Shown in pieces: positions 1 through 8,363 of a stretch of 64,000 nt of DNA (position 1 is the stretch's first letter; each line of letters starts with the position of its first letter). Both the position numbers and the translations under genes were made by a program. The DNA is from Gemmatimonadota bacterium. GTDB lineage: Bacteria; Gemmatimonadota; Gemmatimonadetes; Longimicrobiales; Gaopeijiaceae. The stretch spans positions 50,465 to 114,464 of the forward strand of contig JAJDUP010000031.1 in assembly GCA_022826565.1 (NCBI GenBank). Reading direction: 5' to 3'. The notes beneath the pieces are model-generated. The model had not been told where the DNA came from. It made no database searches and saw nothing but the letters and a program-made list of their open reading frames with translations.

Positions 1-354
1 GACCTCGTTGCGGTAGATGAACTCGTGCCCCGTCTCCTTCACCACCGCGCCCCACACCTTCCCGCCCACCTCGGGGAGGATGAACACCTCGATGAGGTCG
101 TTCTCCATCTTCACAACCTTCCACTCCTGCGGCTCGGAAGTGGGGGAATACCCCTGGAAGTTGTGGTAGGGGTACAGCCTGCGGTCGCTGGCGAGGATGG
201 GGATCGGGTTGGGGTCCGAGAAGGGGTAGGTGTCGAGGGTCCGGGTCTCTTCGGAGATGCGGGCGGGGGTGGTGGGTGCACCGCAGGCCGCGAGGACAAT
301 CAGGCACAGGACTGCACAGGGCGCGGAGGCGGAAAGCCGGGAGATCCTACTCAT
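1..354 (-). CDS. DUF5107-domain lipoprotein, N-terminal part (cut by window edge)
   Basis: The reading frame starts at an ATG at 354 and stays open to base 1, giving the first 118 residues; the rest is off the left edge. The leader (residues 1-24) ends in a lipobox-like LAACG, so it is probably a lipoprotein. Residues 35-118 carry the run TLDTYPFSDPNPIP, then LYPYHNFQGY, EWKVVKMEN and LPEVGGKVWGAV followed by EFIYRNEV. This matches what I know of the start of DUF5107 domains, usually found in large secreted proteins with TPR repeats. An ATG 8 bases upstream is out of frame and closes at once. Function unknown. It is codirectional with the peptidase gene upstream (gap 88 bp). Confidence 0.75.
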   Translation of the reverse strand, partial: MSRISRLSASAPCAVLCLIVLAACGAPTTPARISEETRTLDTYPFSDPNPIPILASDRRLYPYHNFQGYSPTSEPQEWKVVKMENDLIEVFILPEVGGKVWGAVVKETGHEFIYRNEV

Positions 355-442
355 ATACTCATGTACTCAGGTCCGGGGTCTCGGTTGTGGTTGCGGGGAT
401 CCGGGATCTCGTTGCATCGGAGGGGTCGTTGCGCCGGTTCGC

Positions 443-2830
443 TCACCCCGGCGGCGCCTGGATCTGGTAGTCCGCCGGCGGCTCCAACCCCAACAGATGC
501 TCCACAAAGTAGTCCCAGCGCCGCCGGATCACGTACGGCTCGTTCAAGCCGTGGGCCCGATCCGGCAGAATCAGGAAATCGAAGGTCTTGTTGGCGGCGA
601 TCAGTGCGTTGGCCACCTGGTATGTCATCGCGGGGTGCACGTTGTCGTCCATGTCCCCCGTCATGAGGAAGAGCTTGCCCTTTAGGTTGGCGGCCATCGA
701 GGCGTTGACCTGGTTGGCGTAGTTGTCGGTGCCGGCGACCGTGTCGCGAACGAGCAGGCCCTGGTACTTCTCGGCGTAGGCGGCGTGGTAGGAGCGGTTG
801 TCGTGATTGCCGGCGGTGGAGACGGCGACCTTGAAGAAGTCGGGGTAGCGGAGGATGGCGTCGGTCGAGGCGAAGCCGCCGCCCGAGTGCCCGTAGATGC
901 CGATGCGGTCGAGGTCGATCCAGGGGTGGCGGGCGCCGAGCTGCTTGATCGCGGCGATGTGATCGGGGATGCCGTTGTCGCCCATGTTGCCCCAGTAGTT
1001 GTCCTGGATGGCCTTGGAGCGGTAGGGGGTGCCGAGGTGGTCCATCTGGAGGACAATGAACCCGAGTTCGGCCAGCGCGTCCTGGTCGCCGCGCAGCGCC
1101 CCGCCCAGCACACCACCACCGAAGTTCCACCGCCCCACGCTGCCGATGAAGGGCCCCGGGTAGATGTAGTCGATGACCGGGTAGACTTTCTCGGGGTCGA
1201 AGTCCGACGGCTTGTAGATGAGGCCGTACATGGTGGTGACGCCGTCGCGCGCCTTGTACTCGAAGATCTCGGGGGCGGACCAGCCAGCCTCTTCCAGCCG
1301 CGAGACGTCCGCGGTTTCGAGGTCCAGGACGACGCTGCCGCTGCGGTCGCGCACGACGCTGACGGGCGGCTGGTCGGGGCGCGACCAGGAGTCGACGAAG
1401 TAGCGGCCGTCGGGGGTGATGCTGACGGTGTGGTCGGCGTCCTCGCCGCCGAGCCGGTTGAGGCCGGTTCCGTCCAGGTTGATGGCGTACAGGTCGGCCA
1501 TGGTGGGGACGCGGCCCGCTTCCATGCCCCGCGCGGTGAAAAAGATCCGGCCCGCGGCTTCGTCGACGTGCAGGAGGTCGCCGAAGGTCCACGCGCCCTC
1601 GGTGACGCGGCCGAGCAGCTCCCCGCCCGAGTCGAAGCGGTAGAGGTGTCCCCAGCCGTCCCGTTCCGAGAACCAGAGAATCTCGTTGCCGCCGGCGATG
1701 ACGTCCCAGTTGGGGTAGCCGCCAATGAGGTCGAGGTTCATCTCGACGTGCGTGGCGCGCTTCTCTTCGAGGATCTGGCGGGCCGCTCCGGTCTCCAGGT
1801 CCGCCTCGTACAGGGTGACGGTCTTGCCGCCCCGCGATCCCCGCACGAAGTAGAAGCGCTCGCCGCCCTCCTTCCACTTCACCGTCACCCATGTGGAGTC
1901 GCGCATGCCCGTGGCGGTGAAGGTCATGTACGGCTGCGGGTCGGTCTGGAGCTTGACGTTCTCCCCGCTCTCCACTTCGACGACGTGGATGTCGAAGGTG
2001 GCGATGATCGAGTCCCCCGGCAGGCCATAGGGATAGGTGTAGAGCTTGGGCCGCTGGGAGGTCGCCGAGTAGATCGGCATGTGTTCGACGTTGCGCTCGT
2101 CCATCCGCTGCACCGCGATGCGGCGCGAGTCGGGAGACCACTGGAGGACCGGGGGCGCCTGAATCGCCGCGATGATCTGCGACGGGCGTGGCGCGGTCGT
2201 GCCGTAGGACCAGTACTCTTCGCCGTCGGTGGTGAGCTGGGTGGAGTCGCCGCCCTCGGCCGGGCGCACCCACAGGTTGTGCTCGTGCACGAAGGCTTCG
2301 AGGCTGCCGTCGGGCGAGCGGACGAACGGCGTGCGGTTGACGAGGGTGTCGCCGGTCTCGCACGTGTACGCGCCGATATCGCAGGTGAAGCCGCGCTTGT
2401 TGGCGTTGAAGCGGATCGTGCGCTCGTCGGGCACACCTCCGTCTCCGTCGGCGAATTCGAAGGTGCGGAAGGGCAGCTTGCGTCCCTCGAAGGCGGTGTC
2501 GGCGGCAAGTGACATCGCCGAAGCCAGCCGGTCGTGGTCGAAGAGCAGGGTGCGCGAGCCGCGGGCCGGGTCGGCGAGGACGAACTCGGCCCCGTCATTC
2601 GTCTGGTTGCGATACCAGAAGCGGTTGCCGCCGGCCATCCACTGCGGCGCCACCGCCCCTCCGCTGATGAGCGGATTCACGTTCCAGGCGAGGAGGCGCT
2701 CGGCGCGGTGGTAGCGGGTGGGGTCGATCTGCTGGGCGTCGGCGAGCGGCGCGGTGCCGAGGCACAGGGCGGCGATGGCGAGGCCAAGGCGCTGCGGTCG
2801 AAGTGCGGCAAGTCGTCGTCGGGGTGACAT
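443..2830 (-). CDS. S9 family dipeptidyl-peptidase IV-like serine peptidase, secreted
   Basis: 795 residues with a cleavable leader (residues 1-33, ending ADAQ). The N-terminal two thirds is a DPP-IV-type beta-propeller and the C-terminal third an alpha/beta-hydrolase peptidase domain. The catalytic triad is visible: Ser649 in YGHSGGG, Asp728 in GDMDDNVH, and His760 in DRAHGL. The DDNVH and DxxHG spacing is that of DPP-IV rather than prolyl oligopeptidase. Expected role: removal of N-terminal dipeptides from peptides in the periplasm or outside the cell. It has the usual length for the family. The downstream codirectional DUF5107 gene may be cotranscribed. Substrate choice cannot be read from the sequence. 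Confidence 0.93.
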   Translation of the reverse strand: MSPRRRLAALRPQRLGLAIAALCLGTAPLADAQQIDPTRYHRAERLLAWNVNPLISGGAVAPQWMAGGNRFWYRNQTNDGAEFVLADPARGSRTLLFDHDRLASAMSLAADTAFEGRKLPFRTFEFADGDGGVPDERTIRFNANKRGFTCDIGAYTCETGDTLVNRTPFVRSPDGSLEAFVHEHNLWVRPAEGGDSTQLTTDGEEYWSYGTTAPRPSQIIAAIQAPPVLQWSPDSRRIAVQRMDERNVEHMPIYSATSQRPKLYTYPYGLPGDSIIATFDIHVVEVESGENVKLQTDPQPYMTFTATGMRDSTWVTVKWKEGGERFYFVRGSRGGKTVTLYEADLETGAARQILEEKRATHVEMNLDLIGGYPNWDVIAGGNEILWFSERDGWGHLYRFDSGGELLGRVTEGAWTFGDLLHVDEAAGRIFFTARGMEAGRVPTMADLYAINLDGTGLNRLGGEDADHTVSITPDGRYFVDSWSRPDQPPVSVVRDRSGSVVLDLETADVSRLEEAGWSAPEIFEYKARDGVTTMYGLIYKPSDFDPEKVYPVIDYIYPGPFIGSVGRWNFGGGVLGGALRGDQDALAELGFIVLQMDHLGTPYRSKAIQDNYWGNMGDNGIPDHIAAIKQLGARHPWIDLDRIGIYGHSGGGFASTDAILRYPDFFKVAVSTAGNHDNRSYHAAYAEKYQGLLVRDTVAGTDNYANQVNASMAANLKGKLFLMTGDMDDNVHPAMTYQVANALIAANKTFDFLILPDRAHGLNEPYVIRRRWDYFVEHLLGLEPPADYQIQAPPG

Positions 2831-2902
2831 GGGATACCTGTTGGGTAAGTTGGGTGGGGCCCTGAACCGGGGTCGGCGAAATCACACCGATCACAGGTAG
2901 TC

Positions 2903-3694
2903 ATGTATTCAGCCACACGGAGGATGGCGTCAAGCGGACGCGGGGAGACCGCGGACCGGTGCGGACCGACTTCAGTCGGGTGCGCAACGTCGGGCGCGAG
3001 CGCAGGAACCCCGGGAAGACGCGGGGGCGCCGGGTGGAAGTCGTTCGCGGTGCTGCCGGCGCTGGTCATCCTCGGGTCGGCGACCGGGGCCCTGCCGACC
3101 GCGGGGCAGGCGACGGAACGACTGACCGGCCTGTTCGCGGGGCGCATCGACTCCGAGCAGGTCTGGAATCCCGTGGTGGAGACCGCCCGGCGCTCCGGCT
3201 TCGTTGTGGGGGCCTTCGTCGACGTCCCGACCCCCATGGCCGCCCTCCGCGTTCGGGCCGACGGCGGGTTCGCGAGACGCGGGGGGTTCGTGCTGAGCGA
3301 CATCCGCGGCAATGCCCTCGATGGAGAGGTGCAGAGCGAATACGTGATCTTCCAGCTTCAGGCGAAGGTGGCGGTAGCGGTCGGTCCGGTGCATGTCTTC
3401 GCCGCCGGCGGCCCGGGGTTCGACTACCTGATGCGGAGCCGGGAGGATCCACTGCTCGGCCAGGTGCTGGTGGACAAGCACGCCACGGTGTTCAATGTGG
3501 TTGGCGCGGCTGGCGCCGGTGTTCGCATCGGCTCGGGGCTGGTGGCGGAGGTGGAGGGCCGCTGGGTCCGGGGATTGAGCAACGCCTATTCGGGGCCGTC
3601 TGCAACGGTGCGGAATCGGTCGCAGGAATGGGTGGTGCGGTTGTCGCGGGTGCGTCCCGCGAGCGCGGCGGCCGGGGGTGGCGGAGGTGGCTGA
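2903..3694 (+). CDS. Outer-membrane beta-barrel-like protein
   Basis: 263 residues. A hydrophobic leader lies around residues 45-68 (FAVLPALVILG then an A-x-A-like end). The mature part alternates short hydrophobic strands and glycines (GGFVLSDIRG, VAVAVGPVHVFAAGGPG, GAAGAGVRIGSGLVAEVEGRW), as in small PorT/OmpA-like barrels, and ends in a glycine-rich tail. The long stretch before the leader suggests the true start may lie later, but no better in-frame start was found; 2924 (ATG) is an alternative with GGAGG directly in front. It is divergent from the DPP-IV gene, sharing a ~70-bp promoter region. No specific function can be assigned. Confidence 0.6.
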   Translation: MYSATRRMASSGRGETADRCGPTSVGCATSGASAGTPGRRGGAGWKSFAVLPALVILGSATGALPTAGQATERLTGLFAGRIDSEQVWNPVVETARRSGFVVGAFVDVPTPMAALRVRADGGFARRGGFVLSDIRGNALDGEVQSEYVIFQLQAKVAVAVGPVHVFAAGGPGFDYLMRSREDPLLGQVLVDKHATVFNVVGAAGAGVRIGSGLVAEVEGRWVRGLSNAYSGPSATVRNRSQEWVVRLSRVRPASAAAGGGGGG

Positions 3695-3732
3695 GCCCGC
3701 AATGGCAGATTCCATAGCCAGGGAGAACCAGG

Positions 3733-4146
3733 ATGGACGAACGCGTGGTCGAGAAGGTGGTGGACTTCGAGGTGGACATCGACAGGGTGTGGGAGGCGAT
3801 CACCGACCCGGACGAGCTGGCGCAGTGGTTCGGAGACGAGGCCGAGGTCGACCTCAGGCCGGGCGGCGATGTCTTCATGACCTGGGAGAACCACGGGCGC
3901 TATGCGATTCGCATCGATGAGGTCGATGCGCCGGAGCGGCTCGTGTGGAGCTGGGTGCACGAGCCGGGCGTCGCCTTCGAGGACGCGCCGGCCACCCGCG
4001 TCGAATGGACGCTGCATCCCGCGGCGGACGGCGGCACCACCCTGCACCTTCGCGAGACGGGCTTCCTGACGGACCTGCACCGGGGGCAGAACGACGAGGG
4101 GTGGGATGCGGAGCTGGGCGAGTTGTCGGCTCTGTTGGGCAGCTGA
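3733..4146 (+). CDS. SRPBCC (AHSA1/START-like) domain protein
   Basis: 137 residues, the full length of a single SRPBCC hydrophobic-pocket domain. It begins VEKVVDFEVDIDRVWEAITD, continues with LAQWFGDEAEVDLRPGG, and has the family signature ERLVWSWVHEPG; the end (LHLRETGF, then WDAELGELSALL) matches the C-terminal helix of AHSA1-like proteins. Such proteins bind small hydrophobic ligands or act as co-regulators; in many bacteria they sit beside ArsR regulators, but none is present here. An AGGGAG lies upstream of the ATG. Cytoplasmic, no leader. Confidence 0.85.
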   Translation: MDERVVEKVVDFEVDIDRVWEAITDPDELAQWFGDEAEVDLRPGGDVFMTWENHGRYAIRIDEVDAPERLVWSWVHEPGVAFEDAPATRVEWTLHPAADGGTTLHLRETGFLTDLHRGQNDEGWDAELGELSALLGS

Positions 4147-4271
4147 AGCGTCGGTCAGGGCCGGTTCCGGCGCCAGCCGGTCCCATCGGAGCATGCAGCT
4201 GTCCCACGCAATCCCCGCGGAACCGAGGCGGGCCCCTAGCGCGATCCCTACTCTCGGTAACACTTTTTTCA

Positions 4272-4287
4272 GATCCCGACCGGGATC
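4272..4287. promoter_or_regulatory. Palindrome upstream of the PQQ sugar dehydrogenase gene
   Basis: A perfect inverted repeat, GATCCCG / CGGGATC with a 2-base spacer, sits 28 bases upstream of the ATG at 4316 and just after a six-T run. It could be an operator or a hairpin in the leader. There is no further evidence of function. Confidence 0.3.
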
Positions 4288-4315
4288 CTGAACCACTCAG
4301 CTTCGAGGCAACACG

Positions 4316-5473
4316 ATGGTCCGTACTACGTCAACTCTGCTTTTCACCACTGCGCTTCTCGCGGTCGCGGCGCCGGCCTGCAGCCAGTCCGACATCGTCC
4401 GCACCGCCTTCCACGACTACCGCGTGGTCGAGGTGGCCGACGGATTCGTGGTCCCCTGGTCGATCGCCTTCCTGCCGGACGGCGACATGCTGGTGACCGA
4501 GCGCCCGGGACGGCTGCGCATCGTGCGTAACGGCATGCTCCTCCCCGACCCGGTTCCTGGGATTCCGGAGGTCGTGGCGAGGGGCCAGGGCGGACTCCTC
4601 GAAGTGCTGCCCCACCCCGACTTCGCGTCGAACCGGCTGATCTACATCAGCTACTCGAAAGCCACCGGCAACTCGCCCGGCGGCACCACCTCCGTGATCC
4701 GCGGGACCTTCGAGAACGACCGCTTCACCATGACCGACGAGATCTTCGAGGCGGTTTCCGAGGGCAACGGCCACTACGGGTGCAAGCTCGCCTTCGACGA
4801 CGAAGGCTACCTGTTCCTCTCGGTCGGCGACCGGCAGGCCCGGCCGGCCGGCGACCTCGCGGCCCACCCGGCCCAGGACCTCTCGAACCACCACGGCGTG
4901 ATCGTGCGGCTGCACGACGACGGCCGCATCCCCGACGACAATCCGTTCGTGGGACAGGCGGGCGCGCGGCCCGAGATCTGGAGCTACGGCCACCGCAATC
5001 CGCAGGGGCTCGCAATCCAGCCCGGCACCGGCGCCGTCTGGTCGACTGAGCATGGCCCCCAGGGCGGCGACGAGGTCAACCTCTCCACCCCCGGCGCCAA
5101 CTACGGCTGGCCCGTGATCGGTTACGGGGTGAACTACCGCTCCGGCAGCATCATCCACGAATCCACGCACATGGAAGGCATGGAGCAGCCCGAGCACATC
5201 TGGGTGCCGTCGATCGGGGCGTCCGGCCTGGCCTTCTACACCGGCGACAAGTTCCCCGAGTGGCAGGGCAACCTGCTCGCGGGCGGGCTGGCCGGCCAGA
5301 ACATCGACCGGCTCACCATCGAGGACGGCCAGGTCGTGGCGAGCGAGACGATCCTGCGCGGCATGGGCCGCGTGCGCGATGTCCGCCAGGGCCCCGACGG
5401 GTTCATTTACGTGGCCCTCGAGGCCCGCGGCGATGGCCAGACCCCGATCGTAAGGCTGGAGCCGGTGGGATAA
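4316..5473 (+). CDS. PQQ-dependent sugar dehydrogenase (GSDH family), exported
   Basis: 385 residues. A leader of about 22 residues ends in APACSQ, which could be a lipobox or a signal-peptidase I site. The rest is a six-bladed propeller of the glucose/sorbosone dehydrogenase family: VPWSIAFLPDGDMLVTERPG, GYLFLSVGDR, HPAQDLSNHHG, WSYGHRNPQGLA, EHGPQGGDEVN and NYGWPVIGYGVNY are all typical. These enzymes oxidise aldoses in the periplasm with PQQ and pass electrons to the respiratory chain. A paralogue lies at 49274-50503. The same motifs occur in order in both copies, so the paralogy is clear. No pqq biosynthesis genes are in the window. Confidence 0.9.
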   Translation: MVRTTSTLLFTTALLAVAAPACSQSDIVRTAFHDYRVVEVADGFVVPWSIAFLPDGDMLVTERPGRLRIVRNGMLLPDPVPGIPEVVARGQGGLLEVLPHPDFASNRLIYISYSKATGNSPGGTTSVIRGTFENDRFTMTDEIFEAVSEGNGHYGCKLAFDDEGYLFLSVGDRQARPAGDLAAHPAQDLSNHHGVIVRLHDDGRIPDDNPFVGQAGARPEIWSYGHRNPQGLAIQPGTGAVWSTEHGPQGGDEVNLSTPGANYGWPVIGYGVNYRSGSIIHESTHMEGMEQPEHIWVPSIGASGLAFYTGDKFPEWQGNLLAGGLAGQNIDRLTIEDGQVVASETILRGMGRVRDVRQGPDGFIYVALEARGDGQTPIVRLEPVG

Positions 5474-5481
5474 TGTAAGCC

Positions 5482-5499
5482 CGACATTACATAATGTCG
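5482..5499. promoter_or_regulatory. AT-rich palindrome before the HEPN/MNT pair (putative operator)
   Basis: Arms CGACATTA and TAATGTCG (8 bp, perfect) flank a 2-base spacer. Extra TTACAT/ATGTAA half-sites lie at about 5473-5478 and 5508-5513. It is strikingly AT-rich against the surrounding DNA and lies about 80 bp before the first gene of the pair, as expected for an autorepressed toxin-antitoxin operon. Confidence 0.5.
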
Positions 5500-5580
5500 T
5501 GCAAACATTACATTTCTCGCGCCCAGGGGCTCGCGCGAGACGGGCTGTAGCGATGGATTCGTAAAGCGAGATCCGGCGCA

Positions 5581-5997
5581 ATGATCGACTACACGAAGTT
5601 TCGATTGTCGTTGAAGAGGCTGGAGGAACAGTACGAGAACTATCGCCACCTCGACCCGTCGCTCCCGCGTCTCACCCACGAGGCCGTCCCGGAGTCGGTC
5701 ATTCAGAGATTCGAGACGTGCTTCGACTCACTCTGGAAAGTGCTGAAGCGATACATGGCGGAGGAGTTGGGCGTCCCGGACCTTCCCAATAGTCCCAAGC
5801 CCCTTCTGAGATTGGCCAACGAGAACAACCTGCTCACGGCTCCCGTCGAGGCCTGGCTGGACTACGCCGGACACCGCGTGGACACATCCCACGACTGCAG
5901 TGTCGAAAAGGCGGCTCGTTGCCTGGAAGTAATCCCGGGCTTCATTCAAGGCGCGATCGAGTTGTACCAGACGATGACTGGCCGGAGTTGGGAGTGA
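5581..5997 (+). CDS. HEPN-fold protein, HI0074-type nucleotidyltransferase partner
   Basis: 138 residues, the usual length for the HI0074/NTase-substrate-binding family. An opening helix (LSLKRLEEQYENYR) is followed by FETCFDSLWKVLKRYM and, near the C-terminus, the HEPN signature R-x4-H: Arg99 and His104 in HRVDTSHD, matching the RNLTSHTYD motif of HI0074 homologues. HEPN/MNT pairs act as toxin-antitoxin modules in which the MNT partner can AMPylate the HEPN RNase; that is family knowledge, not shown here. It overlaps the MNT gene by 4 bp (GTGA). Confidence 0.85.
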   Translation: MIDYTKFRLSLKRLEEQYENYRHLDPSLPRLTHEAVPESVIQRFETCFDSLWKVLKRYMAEELGVPDLPNSPKPLLRLANENNLLTAPVEAWLDYAGHRVDTSHDCSVEKAARCLEVIPGFIQGAIELYQTMTGRSWE

Positions 5998-6299
5998 CCT
6001 CGGGAATCGATCTTACCGCCACTCAGCGCCGAGCCGTTCTGCGCCTGATCCAGGCCTACCTTCCACGCACGCAGGTCTGGGCCTACGGATCGCGAGTGAA
6101 GCGAACGTCCAATCCTTCATCCGATCTTGACCTGGTGGCGTTTTCGGATCCGCGTCAAGGACGCCAGATCGCGGACCTGCGGGAAGCGTTCGAGGAAAGT
6201 GATCTCCCGTTTCGGGTGGACGTGCTCGTATGGGAGGACTTGCCCCAGTCGTTTCGGGAGGAGATCGAGCGGGATCATGTAGTGCTCACATCTTCCTGA
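5994..6299 (+). CDS. Minimal nucleotidyltransferase (MNT/HI0073 type)
   Basis: 101 residues from a GTG start at 5994 that overlaps the stop of the HEPN gene (GTGA). The frame is open further upstream, but the coupled GTG gives the family's usual length. The nucleotidyltransferase motif is present: Gly32-Ser33 in YGSRVK and Asp44/Asp46 in SSDLDL, followed by a third conserved carboxylate in RVDVLVW. The residue normally Gly in GSxxxG is Arg here. Likely antitoxin or modifier of the HEPN partner. Its 3' end overlaps the convergent gene 6286-8277 by 14 bp. Confidence 0.82.
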   Translation: MTSGIDLTATQRRAVLRLIQAYLPRTQVWAYGSRVKRTSNPSSDLDLVAFSDPRQGRQIADLREAFEESDLPFRVDVLVWEDLPQSFREEIERDHVVLTSS

Positions 6300-8277
6300 A
6301 CAGCACCCCCCGCGTCCGCCCGTTCGAGACGGTGAACCCCGTGATGCGCCCGTTCCCTGCGCGCTGGAACGCGATGGTGTTGAGGAAGACCACGGACCCC
6401 GAGAAGTCGTCGCCGCCGGTGTGCCGCAGCGGAAGCGGCTCCGCCGCATCGATGTGGCGCAGCACCAGGCCTCCATCGTCCACCGCGACTTCGTAGAAGG
6501 TCTCCAGCTCGTCGGAGAAGTAGCGGCCGACGTACTCCGTCAGCGCCTCGGCAGCGAGTTCCGTCCGCTCCACCCGCCGCAGCGCCATCTCGAGTCCGGC
6601 CTGGGCCATGGTACCCGTCCGGGCGGTGCCGTCGGCCTCGAAGTCGAAGGTCAATGCGGCGTCGGCGGCCGCGATCGCGAGCGTCGACTCCGAGGTCGGC
6701 CGCGCCACCGTCCTCCCCTGCCCCTGCGGCTCCACGAACACATCACCATCCTCGACCGTCACCGACATCGGCAGGGAGATGCCCTGAACCTCGATCACCC
6801 AGTCCCCGGCCAGCGCCTCCTTGCGCGCGTCCGACATACCGCCTCCCTCACCGGCCACCTCGCCGTCGTCGGCAACCGCATCCTCCTCCGCCAGCTCGGG
6901 GAAGAACAGCTGCGCGATCCGCTCCCCGACCGACAGGTCGAACGAGGCGTGGTTGCTCATGACGATCACGCCGCTCTCGAGCTCGGGGAGATAGCCCAGG
7001 TAGGCCCGGTGCGAGACGTCGCCGCCGGTGTGCGAGTACAGGGTGTGGCCGCCCAGCTCGCCGAGCCCGAGGCCGAGCCCGTAGTTGGTTGAATCGCCCG
7101 ACTCCAGGATCGCCGTCGTGACCAGCGCCTCGATCGCCTCGGCCCCGCCCAGCGTCGCGTCGCGGTAGTTGAGCATCCAGCGCGCGAGGTCGTCGACGGT
7201 GGTGTAGACCCCGCCTGCCCCGGCCGACGCCGCCAGGTCCCGTGTGGTGCGGAAACCGCCGCCCTCGACGGGGGTGTACCCCTGGGCGCTCCCGGGGATG
7301 AGCTCGCCCTGCACCATCTTCATCCGCGTGTCGGTCATCCCCAGCGGCTCGAAGACGTGCTCGCGCATGTAGTCCGCAAACCCCTGCCCGGACGCGCGTT
7401 CGATCGCCAGCGACACCAGGATGTACCCCGTGTTGTTGTAGTTCCACTCGGTGTTGGGGGCCGCCTGCAGCTCGGGTTGCCGCTGCACGACCGTGATCGC
7501 GCGCTCGCGCGCAAACGCGTCCTCGCCCTCCATCCCCGTGATCGGCAGCAGGTTGTAGATCTCGCGATATCCGCCCGTGTGGTTCAGCAGCTGTCGGATC
7601 GTGATCGGCGCGCCGAAGTCGGGCAGTTCGGGGATGTGGGCGCGGATGTCGTCGTCGATCGAGAGCTTGCCCCGTGTCTGGAGGAGGAGAGCGCCCATGG
7701 CCGTGAACTGCTTGGTCACCGACCCGATGTTGGAGATGGTGCCCCGCTCCCAGGCGATTCCGTGCGTGAGGTTCGCCATTCCGTAGGCGCGAACCAGGTC
7801 CAGCTCGCCGTCATCGACGACGCCGATCACGACGCCCGGGCGGTCGCCGCCGTCGTATGGGGCCATCATCTGGTCGAGGCGGTTGTCGGGGTTGCGCGCG
7901 ACCCGCTCCACGCGCTGCAGCACGATCTCGTAGCTGCCGGAGCCCTCCTCGAAGGGCGCCACCTCGATCACGTACGTGCCCTCGGCCGCGGTCTCGAAGG
8001 TGAAGATCTCGGGGCCGCGGGCGATGGCATCCGTGGACCGCAGCGTCTCTCCTGCCGGGTCCCTGACCGTCACCACCACGTCGACATCGATCTGCTCGAC
8101 CTCGCCGTAGACGAAGGCGCCCAACCTGAGGTCGACGGTGTAGATGTCGCTTTCGCCCGCCGCGAGGGTCCCGGCAACCGCGCGGCCCTCGCGCAGGGTG
8201 CGGGATTCCTGGGCGTGGGCGGCGCCCGCGAGCACGGTGAGGAGGGTGAGGGTCGCACAGGCAGCGGTGCTTCGCAT
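6286..8277 (-). CDS. Serine hydrolase, class C beta-lactamase fold with N-terminal PPC-like domain
   Basis: 663 residues from the ATG at 8277. A GAAGG 9 bases upstream favours this start over an ATG at 8286. The leader ends in AHAQ. Residues about 22-125 form a PPC-like beta-sandwich (LAAGESDIYTVDL, ending SGSYEIVL). The beta-lactamase/penicillin-binding fold follows, with Ser186-x-x-Lys189 in GSVTKQF, Tyr280 in WNYNNTGY and an SHTGG motif. The C-terminal ~150 residues form a beta-rich tail typical of this group. Such proteins are D-aminopeptidases, esterases or PBP-like hydrolases; which one cannot be told. The gene downstream of the shared gap (8364-8999) runs in the same direction. Confidence 0.88.
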   Translation of the reverse strand: MRSTAACATLTLLTVLAGAAHAQESRTLREGRAVAGTLAAGESDIYTVDLRLGAFVYGEVEQIDVDVVVTVRDPAGETLRSTDAIARGPEIFTFETAAEGTYVIEVAPFEEGSGSYEIVLQRVERVARNPDNRLDQMMAPYDGGDRPGVVIGVVDDGELDLVRAYGMANLTHGIAWERGTISNIGSVTKQFTAMGALLLQTRGKLSIDDDIRAHIPELPDFGAPITIRQLLNHTGGYREIYNLLPITGMEGEDAFARERAITVVQRQPELQAAPNTEWNYNNTGYILVSLAIERASGQGFADYMREHVFEPLGMTDTRMKMVQGELIPGSAQGYTPVEGGGFRTTRDLAASAGAGGVYTTVDDLARWMLNYRDATLGGAEAIEALVTTAILESGDSTNYGLGLGLGELGGHTLYSHTGGDVSHRAYLGYLPELESGVIVMSNHASFDLSVGERIAQLFFPELAEEDAVADDGEVAGEGGGMSDARKEALAGDWVIEVQGISLPMSVTVEDGDVFVEPQGQGRTVARPTSESTLAIAAADAALTFDFEADGTARTGTMAQAGLEMALRRVERTELAAEALTEYVGRYFSDELETFYEVAVDDGGLVLRHIDAAEPLPLRHTGGDDFSGSVVFLNTIAFQRAGNGRITGFTVSNGRTRGVLFRKM

Positions 8278-8302
8278 GTTCGTCATCCTTCGTGGAATTG
8301 CC

Positions 8303-8355
8303 GGGGGGGGGCCCGCCGAGTGCCGGGAGGGAGCCGCCGAGTGCCGGGGAGGGCC
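8303..8355. repeat. G9 run and short GC-rich tandem repeat
   Basis: A run of nine G (8303-8311) is followed by two copies of a ~22-bp unit containing CCGCCGAGTGCCGGG. The stretch lies between two codirectional genes and upstream of the start at 8277. Confidence 0.5.
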
Positions 8356-8363
8356 GCGCCGAA

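Noticed and set aside
8303..8311. Phase-variable G9 tract controlling the beta-lactamase-fold gene
   Set aside because: The tract lies outside the coding sequence and I have no second sequence to show length variation.
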